NCBI RefSeq assembly: GCF_003336675.1 | Contig: NZ_QPII01000013.1 | Location: forward strand, 62,568 to 126,567 | Reading direction: 5' to 3' | Source: Billgrantia montanilacus | GTDB taxonomy: Bacteria; Pseudomonadota; Gammaproteobacteria; Pseudomonadales; Halomonadaceae | Length of the DNA stretch: 64,000 nucleotides | In this document: in pieces, positions 7,995-16,903 of the stretch | Numbering within the stretch: the stretch's first letter is position 1 | Layout of the letters: the number at the start of each line of letters is the position of its first letter | The notes under the pieces: model-generated | Databases searched by the model: none | What the model was told of the DNA's origin: nothing | Seen by the model: only the letters and a program-made list of their open reading frames with translations | Translations under genes and position numbers: made by a program

Positions 7995-8073
7995 TCCTGG
8001 CCGGATGAACTGGCAATTTCCTGTTGATCATACCAGCCTTCTATCGGCTGACCGGAAGGGAGATGAATTGCCC

Positions 8074-8093
8074 ATATATGGAATTCCATATAT
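8074..8093. promoter_or_regulatory. ArsR-type operator of the acr3 gene
   Basis: ATATATGGAATTCCATATAT is a perfect 20-base dyad (7-base arms, 6-base centre) 62 bases upstream of acr3. The same 7-6-7 pattern recurs before arsC and the ArsP-like permease, and a spaced variant before arxB'. It is best read as the strongest ArsR box of the island. Confidence 0.75.
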
Positions 8094-8154
8094 TCTAGAC
8101 AAACAAGCATGCCTCTGGCCAAAACCCCGCCATGATCACATCAGGACTCAAGGA

Positions 8155-9240
8155 ATGACCGCACTTCAGGATTCGCAGTCCCCCTCCACCAGCGAAGGCA
8201 TGGGCCTCTTCGAGCGCTTTCTCACGGTTTGGGTGGCGCTGGCCATCGTCGCCGGGGTACTGCTCGGCCAGTTCGCCCCGGCCGTTCCCGAGACCCTGTC
8301 GCGCTTCGAGGTCGCCCAGGTGTCGATCCCGGTAGCCATCCTCATCTGGGCAATGATCTTTCCGATGATGGCCCAGATCGACTTTGCCGCCGTCCTTGGC
8401 GTGCGGCGCCAACCGAAAGGATTGATTATCACCACGTCGGTGAACTGGCTGATCAAGCCATTCACCATGTTTGCCATCGCCTGGTTCTTCCTGATGATTC
8501 TGTTCCGCCCGTTCATTCCCGAGGAGCTGGCCCGGCAGTACCTGGCCGGCGCCATCCTGCTGGGGGCGGCCCCCTGCACCGCCATGGTCTTCGTCTGGAG
8601 CTACCTCACCCGTGGCGATGCCGCCTATACCCTGGTGCAGGTCTCGCTCAACGACCTGATCATGCTGTTCGCCTTCGCCCCCATCGTGGTGTTTCTGCTT
8701 GGCATCTCGAATATCCAGGTGCCCTGGGATACCGTGGCGCTGTCGGTCTTCCTCTACATCGTCATACCGTTGGCCGCTGGCTATACGGCCCGGCGCACCC
8801 TGATCGCCCGAAACGGCGCCGAATGGTATGACAACGTGTTCATGAAGCGGGTGGGGCCGATCACACCGATCGGGCTGATCATCACCCTGGTGCTGCTGTT
8901 CGCCTTTCAGGGCGACGTGATCATCGGCAATCCGCTGCATATCGTGCTGATTGCCATCCCGCTGATCATCCAGACCGTACTTATCTTCTTCATCGCCTAT
9001 GGCTGGGCCAAGGCGTGGAAGGTACCCCACAACGTCGCCGCACCCGGCGCCATGATCGGCGCCAGCAACTTCTTCGAGCTGGCGGTGGCCGCCGCCATCG
9101 CGCTGTTCGGCCTGCAGTCCGGGGCCGCGCTCGCCACGGTGGTGGGGGTGCTGGTGGAGGTGCCCCTGATGCTGGCGCTGGTACGCATCGCCAACAAGAC
9201 ACGTCACCACTTTCCTGCCGCCGGCGAGGCCAGGGGCTGA
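8155..9240 (+). CDS. acr3: ACR3 family arsenite efflux permease
   Basis: The 361-residue membrane protein has about ten hydrophobic segments and the ACR3 hallmarks: LIWAMIFPMMAQIDF, GAAPCTAMVFVWSYL with the essential Cys at residue 141, and the late block GASNFFELAVA containing the conserved Glu. It exports arsenite across the inner membrane using proton motive force. The start ATG 8155 has AGGA eight bases upstream; longer frames run into the promoter. A perfect ArsR-type dyad precedes it. The next gene begins 4 bases after its stop, so at least two genes share the transcript. Confidence 0.92.
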   Translation: MTALQDSQSPSTSEGMGLFERFLTVWVALAIVAGVLLGQFAPAVPETLSRFEVAQVSIPVAILIWAMIFPMMAQIDFAAVLGVRRQPKGLIITTSVNWLIKPFTMFAIAWFFLMILFRPFIPEELARQYLAGAILLGAAPCTAMVFVWSYLTRGDAAYTLVQVSLNDLIMLFAFAPIVVFLLGISNIQVPWDTVALSVFLYIVIPLAAGYTARRTLIARNGAEWYDNVFMKRVGPITPIGLIITLVLLFAFQGDVIIGNPLHIVLIAIPLIIQTVLIFFIAYGWAKAWKVPHNVAAPGAMIGASNFFELAVAAAIALFGLQSGAALATVVGVLVEVPLMLALVRIANKTRHHFPAAGEARG

Positions 9241-9243
9241 GCC

Positions 9244-9537
9244 GTGGCCATCGCAATAAGCGACAATGCCCGCTCATGGATTGAGCGCAACGGGGGGGTG
9301 CTGACCGTTCGCCTCTCTTCCCGCCATGGCTGCTGTGGTGGCGGCGTAGACATTGCCGTGGCCGAAGCACGCACGCCCAGTGACTTAAAGCACTACCGAG
9401 AACTGGACCTCGATGGCCTCAAGCTTTTCATCGCACCAGCCCTGATCGACCAGGGTCTCGTCGTTGAGGTTGAAGGATTGCTGGGGTTGAAGCACCTCTT
9501 CGTAGACGGTGCGCCCATCGCGCGCCGTCGGGACTAG
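9244..9537 (+). CDS. CC/Se-motif small protein (HesB-like), Cys form
   Basis: This 97-residue protein starts at GTG 9244, three bases after the acr3 stop. It contains SSRHGCCGGGVDIAV. The Cys-Cys pair at that place is replaced by Sec-Cys in homologues annotated as CC/Se-motif or HesB-like selenoproteins; here the first position is TGC/TGT, so it is the cysteine form. The family has no proven function. A vicinal thiol pair in a gene coupled to an arsenite pump suggests binding or redox handling of trivalent arsenic, but this is inference. Confidence 0.7.
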   Translation: MAIAISDNARSWIERNGGVLTVRLSSRHGCCGGGVDIAVAEARTPSDLKHYRELDLDGLKLFIAPALIDQGLVVEVEGLLGLKHLFVDGAPIARRRD

Positions 9538-9585
9538 ACGAACCGCCTGCTTGTTTTGTACTCCCGCCGGGGCGACGATGCGGCA

Positions 9586-10791
9586 ATGAACAACAATTCA
9601 CTTTGGCGGCGTTATCCGCTTTCCATCATCGTCCTCGCGCAGCTATGCGGCACCTCGCTATGGTTCAGCGTCAATGGCGTTGGCCTTTCGCTCTCTCGTG
9701 ATCTGGGCTTTTCCGAGGTCGACCTGGGCCACCTCACCCTAGCCGTGCAGGCGGGCTTCATCTGCGGCACCCTGTTCATCGCCACCACCGGCCTTGCCGA
9801 CCGCTTCCGCGCCAGCCGCATTTTCGCCGCCTCCTGCCTGGCAGGCGCGCTGGTTAACGCCGGTTTCGTGCTGGTAGCGTCGCATTTTCCGCTGGCCGTG
9901 CTATTGCGCTTCGCCACCGGGCTATGCCTGGCCGGGATCTATCCACTGGGCATGAAGCTGGTTATCGGCTGGACACCCAAGCACACCGGTGCGGCCCTGG
10001 CCTGGCTGGTAGGCATGCTGACCCTGGGCACCGCCATGCCGCACCTGTTGCGTGGGGGGACCCTGGGCATGCCGTGGGAGTGGCCGCTGTTGGGGGCCTC
10101 ACTGCTGGCCCTGGTGGGTGGGGCCATGGTTCAGTTACTGGGAGATGGCCCTCACCTGCCCCCTTCCTCCGGCAAGGCACGGCTCACCGAAGGGCTTGCC
10201 GCCCTGGGCGAAAAGCGATTCCGGGGCGTGGCCGGCGGCTATTTCGGCCACTGCTGGGAACTTTACGCCTTCTGGATGTTGACGCCTTTCCTGGTCTACC
10301 GGGAAGTCGAACGGCTGGCGGGCTCCACCGACCTGGTGGCCTGGCTCTCCTTCGGCATCATTGCACTGGGACTGGCGGGCTGTGTCGGCGGCGGCCTGGT
10401 GAGCCGAAACCTGGGCAGCCTATGGGTAGCCCGCTGGTCGCTGACGGCTTCCGGTGCGATCTGCCTGGCCTACCCTCTGCTCGCCTGGGCGCCGCCCGGG
10501 CTGCTGTTGATTTTACTGGCCTTATGGGGCCTGACTGTTATTGCCGACTCACCGCAGTTCTCCGCGCTGGCCGCCGCGACGGCACCGCGCGAACGCATCG
10601 GCTCGACCCTGGCGGTGATGAACGCCGTGGGCTTCGCCCTCACCATTCCTGCCATTTTCCTCACCACCTCTCTTTGGGCGCTACAGGGCACATGGGTGCT
10701 TTGGTGGCTGCTGCCGGGGCCGATCCTCGGTTTATGGGCATTGAGGACGCTCTACGTACCGGCGGGCCAGCAAAAAACAGCTCGCCAATAG
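9586..10791 (+). CDS. major facilitator superfamily transporter of the arsenic island
   Basis: The 401-residue protein has twelve likely membrane segments and begins with the MFS pattern SIIVLAQLCGTSLWFSVNGVG, with GLADRFRASR as the loop 2-3 signature. It resembles the CynX/NimT-like and sugar-phosphate-type MFS proteins, but no substrate-specific motif is recognised. The start ATG at 9586 is chosen over an in-frame TTG 30 bases upstream. It lies 48 bases after the CC/Se gene and probably belongs to the acr3 transcript, so a role in moving an arsenical, phosphate or a related anion is possible but unproven. Confidence 0.7.
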   Translation: MNNNSLWRRYPLSIIVLAQLCGTSLWFSVNGVGLSLSRDLGFSEVDLGHLTLAVQAGFICGTLFIATTGLADRFRASRIFAASCLAGALVNAGFVLVASHFPLAVLLRFATGLCLAGIYPLGMKLVIGWTPKHTGAALAWLVGMLTLGTAMPHLLRGGTLGMPWEWPLLGASLLALVGGAMVQLLGDGPHLPPSSGKARLTEGLAALGEKRFRGVAGGYFGHCWELYAFWMLTPFLVYREVERLAGSTDLVAWLSFGIIALGLAGCVGGGLVSRNLGSLWVARWSLTASGAICLAYPLLAWAPPGLLLILLALWGLTVIADSPQFSALAAATAPRERIGSTLAVMNAVGFALTIPAIFLTTSLWALQGTWVLWWLLPGPILGLWALRTLYVPAGQQKTARQ

Positions 10792-10896
10792 CACTTTCTT
10801 GAGATGGCTGGCCGGGAGGCGGTGGTTCTTGAGGGCGACACCTTCATGTAAGGGAATTGATGAATATCAAGCCTCCGCCAGCTTGTGGCGTATAAA

Positions 10897-10916
10897 ATAT
10901 ATGCATTGCCACATGT
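10897..10916. promoter_or_regulatory. ArsR-type operator upstream of the ArsP-like permease
   Basis: ATATATG-CATTGC-CACATGT has the same 7-6-7 layout as the acr3 operator; the left arm is identical and the right arm matches at 5 of 7 positions. It lies 40 bases upstream of the permease start, overlapping a TATAAAAT-like element. Confidence 0.55.
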
Positions 10917-10955
10917 CTGTGCCAGGCATTTTTCCTGCATCCCAAGAGGCGTTGC

Positions 10956-12305
10956 ATGTCGGAATCCAAACCCGCTTCCTCCTCCTTCACCGGCGGCCTG
11001 ATCGACCTCGCCAGGGAAAACCCCGAACAGGTTCGTTGGCTGGGTGCCGTGGTGGGGATCTTCCTGCTGATCTACTTCCTGCCCGCCGGCAGCGAGCGCT
11101 TCGATAATGCGGTGCTGGAAGGCATCCGTCTGACCCACTGGTATGCCCAGGAACACGTGATTCTCTGCCTGCTGCCAGCCTTCGTGATCGCCGGCGCCAT
11201 GGCCACCTACCTCAGCCAGGGCGCAGTGATGCGCTACCTGGGGCCAAGTGCTCCCAAGCCAGTGGCCTTCGGCATGGCGTCGGTCTCCGGCACCCTGCTC
11301 GCGGTCTGCTCCTGCACCGTGCTGCCGCTGTTCGGCGGTATCTACCGGCGCGGCGCGGGCCTGGGGCCGGCGGTGGCCTTCCTCTATTCCGGGCCGGCCA
11401 TCAATATCATGGCCATCGTGGTGACGGCCAAGGTGCTGGGGTTCGAGCTGGGGCTGGCGAGGGCCATCAGCGCCATCGTCTTCGCCGTGGTGATCGGGGT
11501 GATCATGCACCTGATCTACCATCGAGAAGAGCAGGCAAAGGCCAAGGCCAACGCCCGGGGCTTCGAAGGCGAGCTCTCCCGTCCCCTGGGCCAGATCGCC
11601 CTCTTCTTCGGGCTGATGGTGGGCATCCTGGTGTTCGCCAACTGGGCCGCCGCCGACAGCCCCACCTGGATGGCCATCCACGCCTGGAAATGGCAGATCA
11701 CCACGGCTCTCGCCGGCCTCTTCACCCTGCTGCTGATCCGGCGCTGGGGCTGGCCGCTGCATCAGGTGGCGGTGCTAGCCGGTGCCGTGGTGCTGGCCGC
11801 CCTGCTGGTGCCCCGCGTGCCGGAGCTGGCCTTCGCGGTAGGCATCATCGGCCTGATGCTGATCGCCACCCTGCGCGACGAGGACCGGGAATGGGCCGAG
11901 CAGAGCTGGGGCTTCACCAGGCAGATCCTGCCGCTGCTGCTGGTCGGGGTCTTCGTGGCCGGCCTGCTGCTGGGCCGCCCTGGGGAGGAGGGACTGATTC
12001 CCTCCGAGTGGGTGGTGCTGGCGGTGGGCGACAACGGCTTCCGCTCCACCTTCCTCGCTTCGCTGCTGGGGGGCTTCATGTACTTCTCGACCCTTACCGA
12101 GGTGCCCATCGTCCAGGGCCTGATCGGCAACGGAATGGGCAAGGGCCCGGCCTTGGCCCTGCTGCTGGCGGGGCCGGCCCTGTCGCTGCCCAACATGCTG
12201 GTGATCCGCACGATCATGGGTACCCAGAAGACCCTGGTCTACTGCACGCTGGTGGTGGTCATGTCGACCCTCACCGGCTATTTCTACGGCCAGCTGTGGC
12301 CGTGA
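10956..12305 (+). CDS. ArsP-like permease (DUF318/SO_0444 family)
   Basis: The 449-residue protein is a polytopic permease with the family signature SGTLLAVCSCTVLPLFGGIYRR and, near the C-terminus, a second inverted-like block GGFMYFSTLTEVPIVQGLIGNGMG. The Cys pair in CSCT is the conserved feature; in ArsP it is implicated in export of trivalent methyl- and aromatic arsenicals. It is longer than typical ArsP (about 310-350 residues), so it belongs to the long branch of the family. A small thioredoxin-like gene follows 28 bases later, a pairing common for this family. An ArsR-type box precedes it. Confidence 0.75.
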   Translation: MSESKPASSSFTGGLIDLARENPEQVRWLGAVVGIFLLIYFLPAGSERFDNAVLEGIRLTHWYAQEHVILCLLPAFVIAGAMATYLSQGAVMRYLGPSAPKPVAFGMASVSGTLLAVCSCTVLPLFGGIYRRGAGLGPAVAFLYSGPAINIMAIVVTAKVLGFELGLARAISAIVFAVVIGVIMHLIYHREEQAKAKANARGFEGELSRPLGQIALFFGLMVGILVFANWAAADSPTWMAIHAWKWQITTALAGLFTLLLIRRWGWPLHQVAVLAGAVVLAALLVPRVPELAFAVGIIGLMLIATLRDEDREWAEQSWGFTRQILPLLLVGVFVAGLLLGRPGEEGLIPSEWVVLAVGDNGFRSTFLASLLGGFMYFSTLTEVPIVQGLIGNGMGKGPALALLLAGPALSLPNMLVIRTIMGTQKTLVYCTLVVVMSTLTGYFYGQLWP

Positions 12306-12333
12306 TATCGCCCCCCTTTACAAGGAGAACCTC

Positions 12334-12567
12334 ATGAAACTGAGCATCTACGGCAAGGGCTGCAAGAAGTGCGAACAGCTCACTGCGAACGCGAAGCAGG
12401 CAGCCGAAGCGCTTGGCCTGGCGGTGGAGATCGAGAAGGTCACCGACATGAACGCCATCATCGATGCCGGCGTGATGCACACGCCGGCACTCGGGGTCGA
12501 CGGCGAGGTGGTCATCGAAGGCAAGGTGGCCAGCGCTAACGAGCTCGAGAAACTGCTCAAGCCTTAA
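12334..12567 (+). CDS. small thioredoxin-like protein
   Basis: This 77-residue protein is a minimal thioredoxin fold: a first strand MKLSIYGKGC, a CKKC redox pair at residues 10-13, and the cis-Pro region HTPALGVDGEVV. Proteins of this size occur next to DUF318 permeases and may reduce or hand over substrate to them. The ribosome site AAGGAG is nine bases upstream. It is a cytosolic protein without a signal peptide. Confidence 0.85.
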   Translation: MKLSIYGKGCKKCEQLTANAKQAAEALGLAVEIEKVTDMNAIIDAGVMHTPALGVDGEVVIEGKVASANELEKLLKP

Positions 12568-12605
12568 GTAAGTAAAGCCAAGGACGGGCTCGGCGCCTGT
12601 CGGGT

Positions 12606-13049
12606 TCAAGGAACCGGGCCGGTACCCTCCGCCCCGAAGGCTTCGCTCAGGGAGCCCTGGTAGCGCCATCCTTCCGGGAGCCTGAGTTCATGTGACTGAT
12701 TGCCGGCAAGCCGGCAGATCGCCACGCTGGGCGGCGTGCCGCTGATACCGATTCTCACCGTCTCGAAGGTCAGCCAGTCGCAGGGGGTGATCAGCCCCCG
12801 CTTCTGGTCGGCGAAGGCGATGTCTTCGAAGCTACCCTCCCAATCAAAATGCAGCCCCAGCGCCACCAGACGGTCCACAAGGCATCGGACCTCGGCAGGA
12901 TCAACCAGGCTGATGCTGACGAGCTCATCGTCGGAGCAGACCCCCGTTTGGGGCAGGCAAGCCTGCAGGGAATCCCAACCGCCAGCCACTCGCTCATCGA
13001 CTGCCGCCGCCCGCAGAATCACGGTGGTGGCCTCCACCAGTACCGCCAT
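12606..13049 (-). CDS. uncharacterised protein inside the arsenic island
   Basis: The reading frame gives 147 residues from the ATG at 13047-13049, which has GGAGAGG just upstream; the longer frame starts in poor context. No domain is recognised. The sequence is acidic, has four Cys spread through it (CLPQTGVC, VRCLVD, TPCDWL), and no membrane segment or signal peptide. It is convergent with the thioredoxin gene and divergent from the arx operon, sharing the promoter region that holds an ArsR-like box. Its place suggests an arsenic-linked role, but none can be assigned. Confidence 0.6.
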   Translation of the reverse strand: MAVLVEATTVILRAAAVDERVAGGWDSLQACLPQTGVCSDDELVSISLVDPAEVRCLVDRLVALGLHFDWEGSFEDIAFADQKRGLITPCDWLTFETVRIGISGTPPSVAICRLAGNQSHELRLPEGWRYQGSLSEAFGAEGTGPVP

Positions 13050-13171
13050 CGCGCCTCTCCCGTAATACTTCAATGAAACTTGATCCAAGACAATCCTACT
13101 CTTCTGCCGGCTAACACTTTGGGCTAAATGACGTGGCGAAACATACTAGCCTCTGCCAAGCTGCTACCTAT

Positions 13172-13193
13172 ACATATGTTAATACGCATATAA
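13172..13193. promoter_or_regulatory. ArsR-like operator before the arx operon
   Basis: The arms ACATATG and CATATAA surround an 8-base spacer (TTAATACG), 29 bases upstream of arxB'. The arms match the other three ArsR-type sites in this island but the spacer is two bases longer, so binding may be weaker or by a different protein. Confidence 0.5.
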
Positions 13194-13221
13194 CTATAAC
13201 TAAGCGATTGGCAAGACCACT

Positions 13222-14283
13222 ATGCCACAGACTCCCAGCACCTCGTACAGTACGCCCAAACCGCTTCGGCCCTCGCTTCCCGGCATCGGCTGGCTGCCAT
13301 CCCGCTGTCTACAGGCGCCGCCCCATCCGCTGGCCTGTACGCGTTGCATCGACGCCTGCCCGGCCGAAGCCCTCGCCTTTCATGAGAATGGCGACGGTGT
13401 TTCACTCCTTGCGAGAGACGCCTGTCATGGCTGCGCCCAGTGCGTTCCGGCTTGTCCCAGCGAGGCCCTGGTCAGCGCCGAGATAGACGCACTGATGGCG
13501 GATCGGGCAGAGGGCGAGCCGCTACGGCTGGGCTGCCATCGCGTAAAGGATGAAGACGACCTGAGTCGCCTGCATTGCCTGCGCGCCCTTGGCACCGATC
13601 TGCTGGCCTGGCTGTCGGCACGGGCGGCTCCCGAGCCGATGACGCTGTACCTGCCCGACGGCTGCCGCAACTGCCCAGCCGCGCCTGAGGGAGCCAGGGA
13701 CGCCTGGAAATGCGACGTCGAGGCGTTTGCCACGGTCACCGACACCCCAGCCCGCAACGATTTCCACGCTACCCGACGCTTGGTGAGCCGTCGCGACCTG
13801 CTGCGGGGCCGCCCGGCCCCGCGACTGCCGGCCATTGCCCCCAATGACGCGGCTCCAAAGGCACGGCGGCTGCAGCGCAAGCTGATCGCCGTCGAGGCGC
13901 TGGCCGATACGCAGGCGCCGCCCGCGCTGCCGGGGCTGAGCCTTAACACCGACGCCTGCCGGGTCCACGGCGTCTGCGCCCGGGTCTGCCCCACCGAGGC
14001 CCTGCAGGAAACGCCCTACGGCGAGCTGATTTTCAACGCCCTGGATTGCCTTGATTGCGGCCACTGTCTGGCGATCTGCCCGGAAGGCGCTCTGCAGCGT
14101 GCCGAATCTCACGGGGCCACCCCCCTCACGCTGCGCGAAACAAGGGTACTCGACTGCTTCGAGTGCGCGCGGCCCTTCAAGTCAAAGGTCAGCGGTGGTG
14201 CAGAAGAGGCAGCACCCGCCTGCCCTGCCTGTCGGCGCGAAAGAGCGCTGCTGCAGGAGAGTTTTCATGATCTTTTCGGCTGA
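13222..14283 (+). CDS. arxB': ArxB'-like polyferredoxin, first gene of the arx operon
   Basis: The 353-residue cytoplasmic protein has four ferredoxin-type Cys clusters: CTRCIDACP and CHGCAQCVPACP near the N-terminus, CRVHGVCARVCP and CLDCGHCLAICP in the C-terminal third, then an extra CFEC...CPAC pair that could bind zinc. An internal SRRDLLRG occurs at about 190; it resembles a twin-arginine motif but is not N-terminal. In known arx loci (for example Alkalilimnicola ehrlichii) a ferredoxin-like gene called arxB' precedes arxA, and this gene has that position. It may take part in cofactor loading or electron transfer. Confidence 0.7.
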   Translation: MPQTPSTSYSTPKPLRPSLPGIGWLPSRCLQAPPHPLACTRCIDACPAEALAFHENGDGVSLLARDACHGCAQCVPACPSEALVSAEIDALMADRAEGEPLRLGCHRVKDEDDLSRLHCLRALGTDLLAWLSARAAPEPMTLYLPDGCRNCPAAPEGARDAWKCDVEAFATVTDTPARNDFHATRRLVSRRDLLRGRPAPRLPAIAPNDAAPKARRLQRKLIAVEALADTQAPPALPGLSLNTDACRVHGVCARVCPTEALQETPYGELIFNALDCLDCGHCLAICPEGALQRAESHGATPLTLRETRVLDCFECARPFKSKVSGGAEEAAPACPACRRERALLQESFHDLFG

Positions 14284-14375
14284 CCCCGATCCGTCGCCAT
14301 GGGCCGGCTGTTAACCGTCGAAGCATGACCCCCTTCGACACAAGACGACAAGACGAGCACCTCGAGGGAGAACCG

Positions 14376-16862
14376 ATGAAACTGTTCCAGACACTGCTCA
14401 ACCGCCGCCGATTCCTGCAATCGTCGGCTGCTGTCGGCGCTTCGGCCGGTGCCGTGACGGCAGGCATTACCGGCCTGACCGGGCTTACTCTCGTCGAACA
14501 GGCTCGCGCCCAGACCCCGAGGGGCGAGACGGTGGTGACCAAGAACGTCTGCGCTCAGTGCCCGGCGCGCTGCGGCATCGACGTCTATACCACCGACGGG
14601 AGCGTCCACGCCATCTACGGCGACACCGGAAACCCCATCGCCAACGGCAAGCTGTGCCCCAAGGGGCACCTCGGCAGCTATTTCCTCTACGATCCGGATC
14701 GCTTCAAGGGTCCGATGAAGCGTACCAACCCCAACAAGGGCCGCGACGAAGACCCCGGCTTCGTGCCGATCTCCTGGGACGAGGCGCTGGACACGGTCGC
14801 CGAGCGTTTGAACGACCTGCGCCGCCGCGGTGAGTCACACCGCTTCTCGATGTTCTACGGCCGCGGCTGGGGGGCCTCCGATGCCGGGATGCAGGGCACC
14901 TTCGGCCAGCTCTACGGCACCCCCAACGCCGCCATCGGCCACTCGTCGATGTGTGCCGACGGCTCCAAGAAGGCCAAGCACGCCACCGACGGCAACAACT
15001 CCTACAACTCCTACGACTACCGCAACACCAACTACCTGCTGATCATCGGTGCCAGCTTCCTCGAGGCCTTCCGCCCCTACAACAACGTGATGCAGATGTG
15101 GGGGCACATGCGCAGCAAGAGCCCCAAGACACGGGTAACCACCGTCGATGTGCGCATGAATCCCACCATGGCGGCCTCCGACCGGGCGCTCTATATCAAG
15201 CCGGGCACCGACGGCGCCTTTGCCCTGGCAATTGCCCACGTGATTCTCACCGAGGGGCTATGGGACCGCGACTTTGTCGGCGACTTCACCAACCCTAACC
15301 TGCAGTTCGTGGCGGGGCGGCGTGTCTCGCCCAGTGTCTTCAATGAGAAGTGGGTCCATGGCCTGGCCGATTGGTGGAACGAGGAAGTCAAGGACCGCAC
15401 ACCGGAATGGGCGGAGTCCGTCACCAGCATCAAGGCCGCCGACATCCGCCGCACCGCAGTGGAATTCGGCAGCACGCGTCCTGCCGTCGCGCTGTTCGAA
15501 CGCGGCGCCACCGGACACTCGAACGGCACCTACAACGGCATGGCAATCCACAGCCTCAACGCTCTCGTGGGTTCACTGTTCGCTGAAGGTGGGCTGGGCT
15601 ATCAGATGGGACCCTCCTACGGCTCCCTGCCAGCCGACGCCGATGACTATCTCGACGACTACGCCCGCAACGGCGCCTGGCGCGAGCAGCCCCGCATCGA
15701 TATGAAGGGCACCGAGCGGTGGCCCATGGTAGGCAACATGATGCAGGAGTGTGCCCCCAACCACCTGGCCGGCGACCCCTACAAGCTCGACACCGCCATG
15801 TTCTTCTATACCAACCCGATCTGGTCAGCACCCAACCCCCAGGTCTGGGAGGAGGCGCTCAAGGACGTCTTCGTCATCGACACCTCGCCCTTCCCCGGCG
15901 AGACGGCCATGTACGCCGACATCGTGCTGCCCGACAGCACCTACCTTGAGCGCCTGCAGGACATCCCCACCTACCCCTTCGAGGGCTGGCCCATGGCGGC
16001 GCTGCGCGTCCCTGCCGTCGAGCCTATCCACGACACCAAGATGTACGGCGACGTGATCATCGAACTCGGCAAGCGCATCGAGGGCCCCACCGCCGACTAC
16101 TACCGGGAGCTGGACAACATCGAAAACGTGGTGCGCCACCTGGCAGCAGGATTCGCCGATGACCCGGGCGATAACGGTGTCAACGACTTCGAAACCTGGA
16201 GGGAGAAGGGCGTCTGGTACAAGAAACCCTATCAGTGGCGACAGATCCGCGGTGAATTCTACGAGTGGGATGGCCAGCGCTATGCTCGCCAGATGAGCGA
16301 GGAAGAGGTCCAGCAGCAGCTGCTCAAGACGCCCTCCGGCAAGTTCGAGTTCCGCTCCGGCTACCTGGAGGAGCACGCCGACTACATCGAGCGCGAGATG
16401 GGCATTCCCCGTGCCCGGGCCGGGTTGGTGCAGTGGGTCGAACCGGTGCACACCGGCGGCGACGGCGACCTCCACTTCGTGACCCCCAAGACGCCGCTGC
16501 ACGCCGAGGGCCGCGGGGCGAATATCCCGCACAACATCGCCATCCACCAACCCATAGTCGGCGGCCGCAATACCGTCTACCTGGAGGTCCATCCGCAGAC
16601 GGCCAAGGAGCGCGGCATACGCAACGGCGACAGGGTACGCATCACCTCTGATCTGGGCAGCATCGAGGCTGAGTGCCGCTACGTAGCCTCGCACCGTGCC
16701 GACACCCTGGTTCTGCCCTTCGAATACGGCCACTGGGCCCAGGGACGCTGGGCAAAGGACCGTGGTCCGGGCAACTCCAGCGAGATCACCGCCAACGTGT
16801 CGGATCCGATCTCCGGGCTCGCCAGCTACTACACCGGCAAGGTCAGGCTGGAACGCGCCTGA
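14376..16862 (+). CDS. arxA: ArxA-type arsenite oxidase, molybdopterin catalytic subunit
   Basis: The 828-residue protein is a DMSO-reductase family molybdoenzyme. A Tat signal lies at the start (RRRFLQ, then a hydrophobic stretch ending QARA at 42-45). A 4Fe-4S site follows as C59-x2-C62-x3-C66 and C94. YGRGWG at 161-166 is the motif reported to separate ArxA from arsenate reductase ArrA. Cys 193 in SSMCADGSKKAK is the likely Mo ligand. ArxA oxidises arsenite to arsenate in the periplasm, usually anaerobically with nitrate or light. The start ATG 14376 has GAGGGAG upstream. ArrA remains the main alternative; the motif and operon order favour ArxA. Confidence 0.85.
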   Translation: MKLFQTLLNRRRFLQSSAAVGASAGAVTAGITGLTGLTLVEQARAQTPRGETVVTKNVCAQCPARCGIDVYTTDGSVHAIYGDTGNPIANGKLCPKGHLGSYFLYDPDRFKGPMKRTNPNKGRDEDPGFVPISWDEALDTVAERLNDLRRRGESHRFSMFYGRGWGASDAGMQGTFGQLYGTPNAAIGHSSMCADGSKKAKHATDGNNSYNSYDYRNTNYLLIIGASFLEAFRPYNNVMQMWGHMRSKSPKTRVTTVDVRMNPTMAASDRALYIKPGTDGAFALAIAHVILTEGLWDRDFVGDFTNPNLQFVAGRRVSPSVFNEKWVHGLADWWNEEVKDRTPEWAESVTSIKAADIRRTAVEFGSTRPAVALFERGATGHSNGTYNGMAIHSLNALVGSLFAEGGLGYQMGPSYGSLPADADDYLDDYARNGAWREQPRIDMKGTERWPMVGNMMQECAPNHLAGDPYKLDTAMFFYTNPIWSAPNPQVWEEALKDVFVIDTSPFPGETAMYADIVLPDSTYLERLQDIPTYPFEGWPMAALRVPAVEPIHDTKMYGDVIIELGKRIEGPTADYYRELDNIENVVRHLAAGFADDPGDNGVNDFETWREKGVWYKKPYQWRQIRGEFYEWDGQRYARQMSEEEVQQQLLKTPSGKFEFRSGYLEEHADYIEREMGIPRARAGLVQWVEPVHTGGDGDLHFVTPKTPLHAEGRGANIPHNIAIHQPIVGGRNTVYLEVHPQTAKERGIRNGDRVRITSDLGSIEAECRYVASHRADTLVLPFEYGHWAQGRWAKDRGPGNSSEITANVSDPISGLASYYTGKVRLERA

Positions 16863-16903
16863 TTCTGAATCCCTGACCAAACAAGGCTTTGAGGACAACG
16901 ACT

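Noticed and set aside
7873..8154. N-terminal extension of the acr3 frame
   Set aside because: It crosses the ArsR dyad and fetA start region and has no ACR3-like residues.
9244..9537. Selenoprotein with an in-frame UGA
   Set aside because: The motif positions are read as Cys codons and the frame is uninterrupted, so no selenocysteine insertion is needed.
14376..16862. ArrA-type arsenate reductase as the identity of the molybdoenzyme
   Set aside because: YGRGWG and the arxB'-A-B-C-D order fit ArxA better, and no cytochrome or arrA-specific neighbour is seen. The distinction rests on a motif, so it stays open to a phylogenetic test.
15825..16898. 357-codon minus-strand open frame
   Set aside because: It is antisense to arxA and has only composition-driven residues.
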